From Scalesia atractyloides (taxonomy: Eukaryota; Streptophyta; Magnoliopsida; Asterales; Asteraceae), in assembly GCA_947069175.1 (NCBI GenBank), contig CAMTDV010000027.1, forward strand, positions 37,647,369 to 37,711,368: a DNA stretch of 64,000 bases, read 5' to 3'. Below, in pieces: positions 60,783 to 64,000 of the stretch. The position numbers and the translations under genes are program-made. The notes below the pieces were generated by a model. The model made no database searches. It worked only from the letters and a program-made list of their open reading frames with translations, and was not told the origin of the DNA. The first letter of the stretch is position 1, and the number at the start of each line of letters is the position of its first letter.

Positions 60783-60960
60783 GATATATATCAGAAATAC
60801 CTGTGACGGCAGACATGCCAGCAGAGAATGCAGTCAGAGACGCAGCCATAGAGTTCGACATCTTTGTCAATATGATCTGGTTCCTCCTTAGGGTGTAAGA
60901 TTATGATGGTAAGAACCGAACTAGGGATGAATTCGGTTTAGGTTATGGAGAGAGAGGTGA
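60783..60960 (-). other. Exon-like segment between two Copia remnants
   Basis: On the minus strand an ATG at 60863 opens MSNSMAASLTAFSAGMSAVT, directly followed by CAG|GTATTT, a good splice donor. The 60 bases upstream look like a plant leader. It could be the first exon of a truncated gene, or the leader and first codons of Copia copy 2. No downstream exon was found. This is uncertain. Confidence 0.3.
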
Positions 60961-61479
60961 GTGGCGACTTTGATGGTAATGATGTTATTGTGAATTTTAT
61001 TGGCATCGAAATTCACTTCTAAATGATCAGAATAGCCTACCACTTCTAAATGATCAGAATAGCCTACCACTTCTAAATGATCACTTCTTGTATAAGTCAG
61101 TTTATAGTCTTTCGTCCCTTGCAGATATCTAAGTACTTTCTTAGCTGCTTTCCAGTGATCTAGGCCAGGATTAGTCTGATAACGGCCTAACATTCCAGTA
61201 ATATAAGCGATATCTGGGCGAGTACAGACTAGAGCATACATCAGGCTCCCGACTATTGACGAGTAAGGTATCTGGCTCATCGGCTCCGTTTCAACATCTG
61301 TTGTCGGGCATTGGAATGAACCGAAAACATCTCCCTTAACTATTGGAGCGACTGAGGGTTTACACTGTTGCCTGTTATAACGCGTTAGGACACGATCTAT
61401 GTAAGCCTTTTGGGACAATCCTAAGATCTCTTTGTGTATGTCTCGGCGAATTTCGATGCCAATAACGTAAGAAGCATCT
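60961..61479 (-). pseudogene. Duplicated Copia RT/RNase H fragment
   Basis: The segment repeats 62440-62860, with clear sequence differences. It starts near the conserved SQKAYIDRVLTRY and runs through MYALVCTRPDIAYI and KKVLRYLQGTKDY. Near its end a 27-bp unit encoding SDHLEVVGY occurs in tandem (two full units and a partial third, 61014-61090). It abuts LTR sequence at a GCATCTC microhomology near 61479. Confidence 0.75.
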
Positions 61480-61675
61480 CTATAACCTCTCTAAGCATCT
61501 CCTTATATATACACCCAGAAGGAAACCCTAATTAGTTAACAAGGGTAATATGGTCCATCAACAATTACCAACTAATATATAATAGGATTAATATATTTTG
61601 ATCTAATATAATATAAATGATTTTAATGGCTACATGATTAAATATTATTAATAATATATTTAATCTTACATTCTC
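61480..61675 (-). repeat. Truncated 3' LTR of the Copia element at the right edge
   Basis: On the minus strand a purine run AAGTGGGAGAA is followed by TGTAAGATTAAATATATT at about 61674. TATATATAAGG near 61504 is a likely TATA box. The LTR stops at the duplicated fragment, so its 3' end is lost. Confidence 0.6.
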
Positions 61676-61971
61676 CCACTTAGCTGAGTAATCATTTATC
61701 ATGAGTATTAGGATAAGCCTGATCAGGAGTTAACACTCATATTAGCTTTAAACCAAGAACCATAGCAGAGAAATACAGGCGTTGAATCATCATTCGACTC
61801 AGGACCCCCATTAGTCATACTACAGCCTCAATTTGAAACCTAACAGTTATGATCAAAATATGTAAATAAGCCCTTTAGCGTTTGAGTTGTATTTATATTT
61901 GTCTATATGTCATTATACCGGCAGAACATATGTTAGAGACATACAAAATCAAACTGAGGAAATTTTATTAA

Positions 61972-64000
61972 TTAAGCATAAGTAAGTACAATATGATATT
62001 GAATAAGGTCTTTAGTAAATCCCTTATTCGAAACATGTTCTTCGAAAACTTTAGGTGGGAGACCTTTAGTCATCGAATCCGCAAGCATATTTTTAGTACT
62101 AATATACTCAATATAAAGATTATTTTCCTCAACTCGTTCACGTACGAACAAGTATTTTGTATCGAGATATAAACCAGCTCCAGTCGAACTGTTACTGTTC
62201 GAGAAACTAACGGACGTTGAGTTATCACAGTAAAGATTCACTGGTCTAGAAATGGAATTAACAATTTTGAGTCCAGTGATCAGATTTCTAAGCAACATTC
62301 CATGACAGGTTGCATTATAAACAACAATGTATTCTGCCATCATTATGGAAGTTGAAGTTAACTGTTATTTATGACTCTTCCATGAGATAGGTCCGCCTGC
62401 TAACATAAAGATATAGCCCGAAGTGGATTTCTTGTCATCTTTGCATTTGGCACTTCTAAATGATCACTTCTTGTATAAGTCAGTTTATAGTCTTTCGTCC
62501 CTTGCAGATATCTAAGTACTTTCTTAGCTGCTTTCCAGTGATCTAGGCCAGGATTAGTCTGATAACGGCCTAGCATTCCAGCAATATAAGCGATATCTGG
62601 GCGAATACAAACTTGAGCATACATCAGGCTCCCGACTACTGACGAGTAAGGTAGCTGGCTCATCTGCTCCTTTTCAACCTCTGTTGTCGGACATTGGAAT
62701 GAACCGAAAACATCTACCTTAACTATTGTAGCGACTGAGGGTTTGCACCGTTTCATGTTATAATGCGTAAGGACACGATCTATGTAATCCTTTTGGGACA
62801 ATCCTAAGATCCTTTTGTGTCTGTCTCGGTGAATTTCGATGCCAATAACGTAAGAAGCATCTCCGAGATCCTTCATGTCGAAGTTATGCGAGAGTAATCG
62901 TATCGACTCATGCAACATGTCTAAACTATTACTTGCCAACAGAATATCATCTACGTAAAGGACAAGTATAGTAAAGTTGCTCCCACTCATCTTGAGGTAG
63001 GTGCATTTATCCACTTGATTCTTTATAAAACCTTGCCTCTTCATGACTTCATCAAACTTAAGGTACCATTGACGTGATGCTTGTTTCAACCCGCAAATGG
63101 ATTTCTTCAACTTACAGATTAGATGCTCCTGACCTTCAGGTTTAAAGCCTTCAGGTTGTTTCATGTAAACATCTTCGCCTAAGTCTCCGTTAAGGAAAGC
63201 GGTTTTAACGTCCATCTGATGCAGCTCTAAATCAAAATGAGCTACTAGGGCCATAACGATCCTTAATGAATCTTTACGAGAGACATGTGAAAACGTCTCT
63301 TGATAATCAATTCCCTCTTTTTGAGTGTAGCCCTTTGCAACCAATCTCGCTTTATAGCATGCAACGTTCCCATTCAGATCTAGTTTTTTTTTGAACACCC
63401 ATTTACATCCTACGGGTTTGACACCATTGGGTAATTCTACCAAATCTCAAACGTCATTTTTCTTCATGGATTCTAGTTCATCATTCATTGCTTTATTCCA
63501 TTCAGAAGACTAATCACTGCTAATGGCTTCATTATAAGAGATATGATCATTGAGCTTTCCGGCATCCATTTCAGTCAGGTAGGTAACATAATCATCCCAA
63601 TTAGTAGGCCTTCTGTGCCTGGATGACCTCCTGAGTTGATTATCAGGTTCAGCGGTGTCTTTGTTTTGAGCGTTTGATGTGCCTTCGTTATGAGGTATAA
63701 TGGGTTCTGATTGTTGAGGTAAATTTGGAGTTGGTGCAGTAGCTTCAGGTGCAGTTGTTGCATTGGGTACAAGAGGAGTAAATGGAGTAATGGTAGCGAC
63801 GAATCTCTCCCCCCACGTCTTGTACTTCTTGCAATTCTTCGTAAGGGTTGGTACTACTCCCACTGACCTTAAAATCCTCTAGGAACGCGACATGCTTGGT
63901 TTCAACAATACGGGTGACATGGGAAGGAAAATAGAAACGATAATCCTTAGAGTGATCAGGATACCCGATAAAGAAGCAGGTAACAGTTTTAGGGTCAAGT
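61972..64000 (-). pseudogene. Copia pol relic: integrase end, RT, RNase H
   Basis: From the window edge the minus strand first gives the integrase end (TCFFIGYPDHSKDYRF), then a frameshift near 63850 into a proline/serine-rich linker (63510-63863). A TAG at 63510-63512 and a TGA at about 63447 precede the reverse transcriptase (62400-63443). That part holds GCKWVFKKK, LHQMDVKTAFLNG, ICGLKQASRQW and the catalytic YVDDILLA. After TRSDHLEV a short deletion removes the following VGYSDSDFAG-like part and shifts the frame. A TAA after SWKSHK splits off the RNase H end (61972-62343: MMAEYIVVYNATCHGMLLRN, LYCDNSTSV, LADSMTKGLP). The protein would have copied and integrated the element, but it cannot be made. 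Confidence 0.88.

Larger units (their letters stand above)
61480..64000 (-). mobile_element. Copia retrotransposon, 3' half, runs off the window
   Basis: The order on the minus strand is integrase C-terminus, linker, reverse transcriptase, RNase H, polypurine tract and truncated LTR. Several stops and frameshifts show it is dead. The 5' half lies beyond 64000. Confidence 0.85.

Overview
This window is nuclear DNA of a flowering plant. The evidence is a 22-exon gene with GT/AG introns, AT-rich intergenic DNA, tRNA-derived SINEs, Copia and Gypsy LTR retrotransposons, and a Cassandra element. The style of the Gypsy LTRs suggests the daisy family (Asteraceae), but that is an inference and not proven by the sequence.

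Only two host genes look intact. The first (579-8494, minus) is a complete nuclear-type 5'-3' exoribonuclease of the XRN2/XRN3 class. Its 22 exons join in phase into 990 codons, and its introns hold a minisatellite with a Helitron-like end and a MITE. The second (17257-17571, minus) is a two-exon gene for a 74-residue secreted peptide with eight cysteines, and it has its own TATA box. A lost-start relic of another secreted peptide may lie near 40190.

Most of the rest is nested mobile DNA. From left to right: a palindromic MITE split by a SINE with a perfect 10-bp target duplication (9001-9588); a decayed Copia element with both LTRs and a 5-bp duplication (9828-15812); Gypsy element A (19073-28089), inserted in an older Gypsy LTR; an Athila-like remnant (about 28395-36160) whose accessory ORF is split by a 2.3-kb solo LTR; a minisatellite, a MULE-type MITE and a SINE (37.5-40.1 kb); Copia fragments and Helitron-like ends (42-46 kb); Gypsy element B (46341-56082), inserted in a second, reversed copy of the 9828-15812 Copia family and itself carrying a 907-bp Cassandra TRIM inside gag; and a broken Copia element with an internal duplication that runs off the right edge.

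The most unusual system is the family of elements A and B. Both are minus-strand, about 9-10 kb, with LTRs of 2.5-2.8 kb, a standard tRNA-iMet primer site and a polypurine tract. Their only recognisable coding sequence is a gag, damaged in both copies, and there is no pol. Every LTR carries four tRNA-like modules with Pol III A/B-box motifs, three in the sense of the element and one antisense. Between gag and the polypurine tract lies a tandem array (two units in A, five in B), each unit with a TATA-like core inside a conserved stem-loop.
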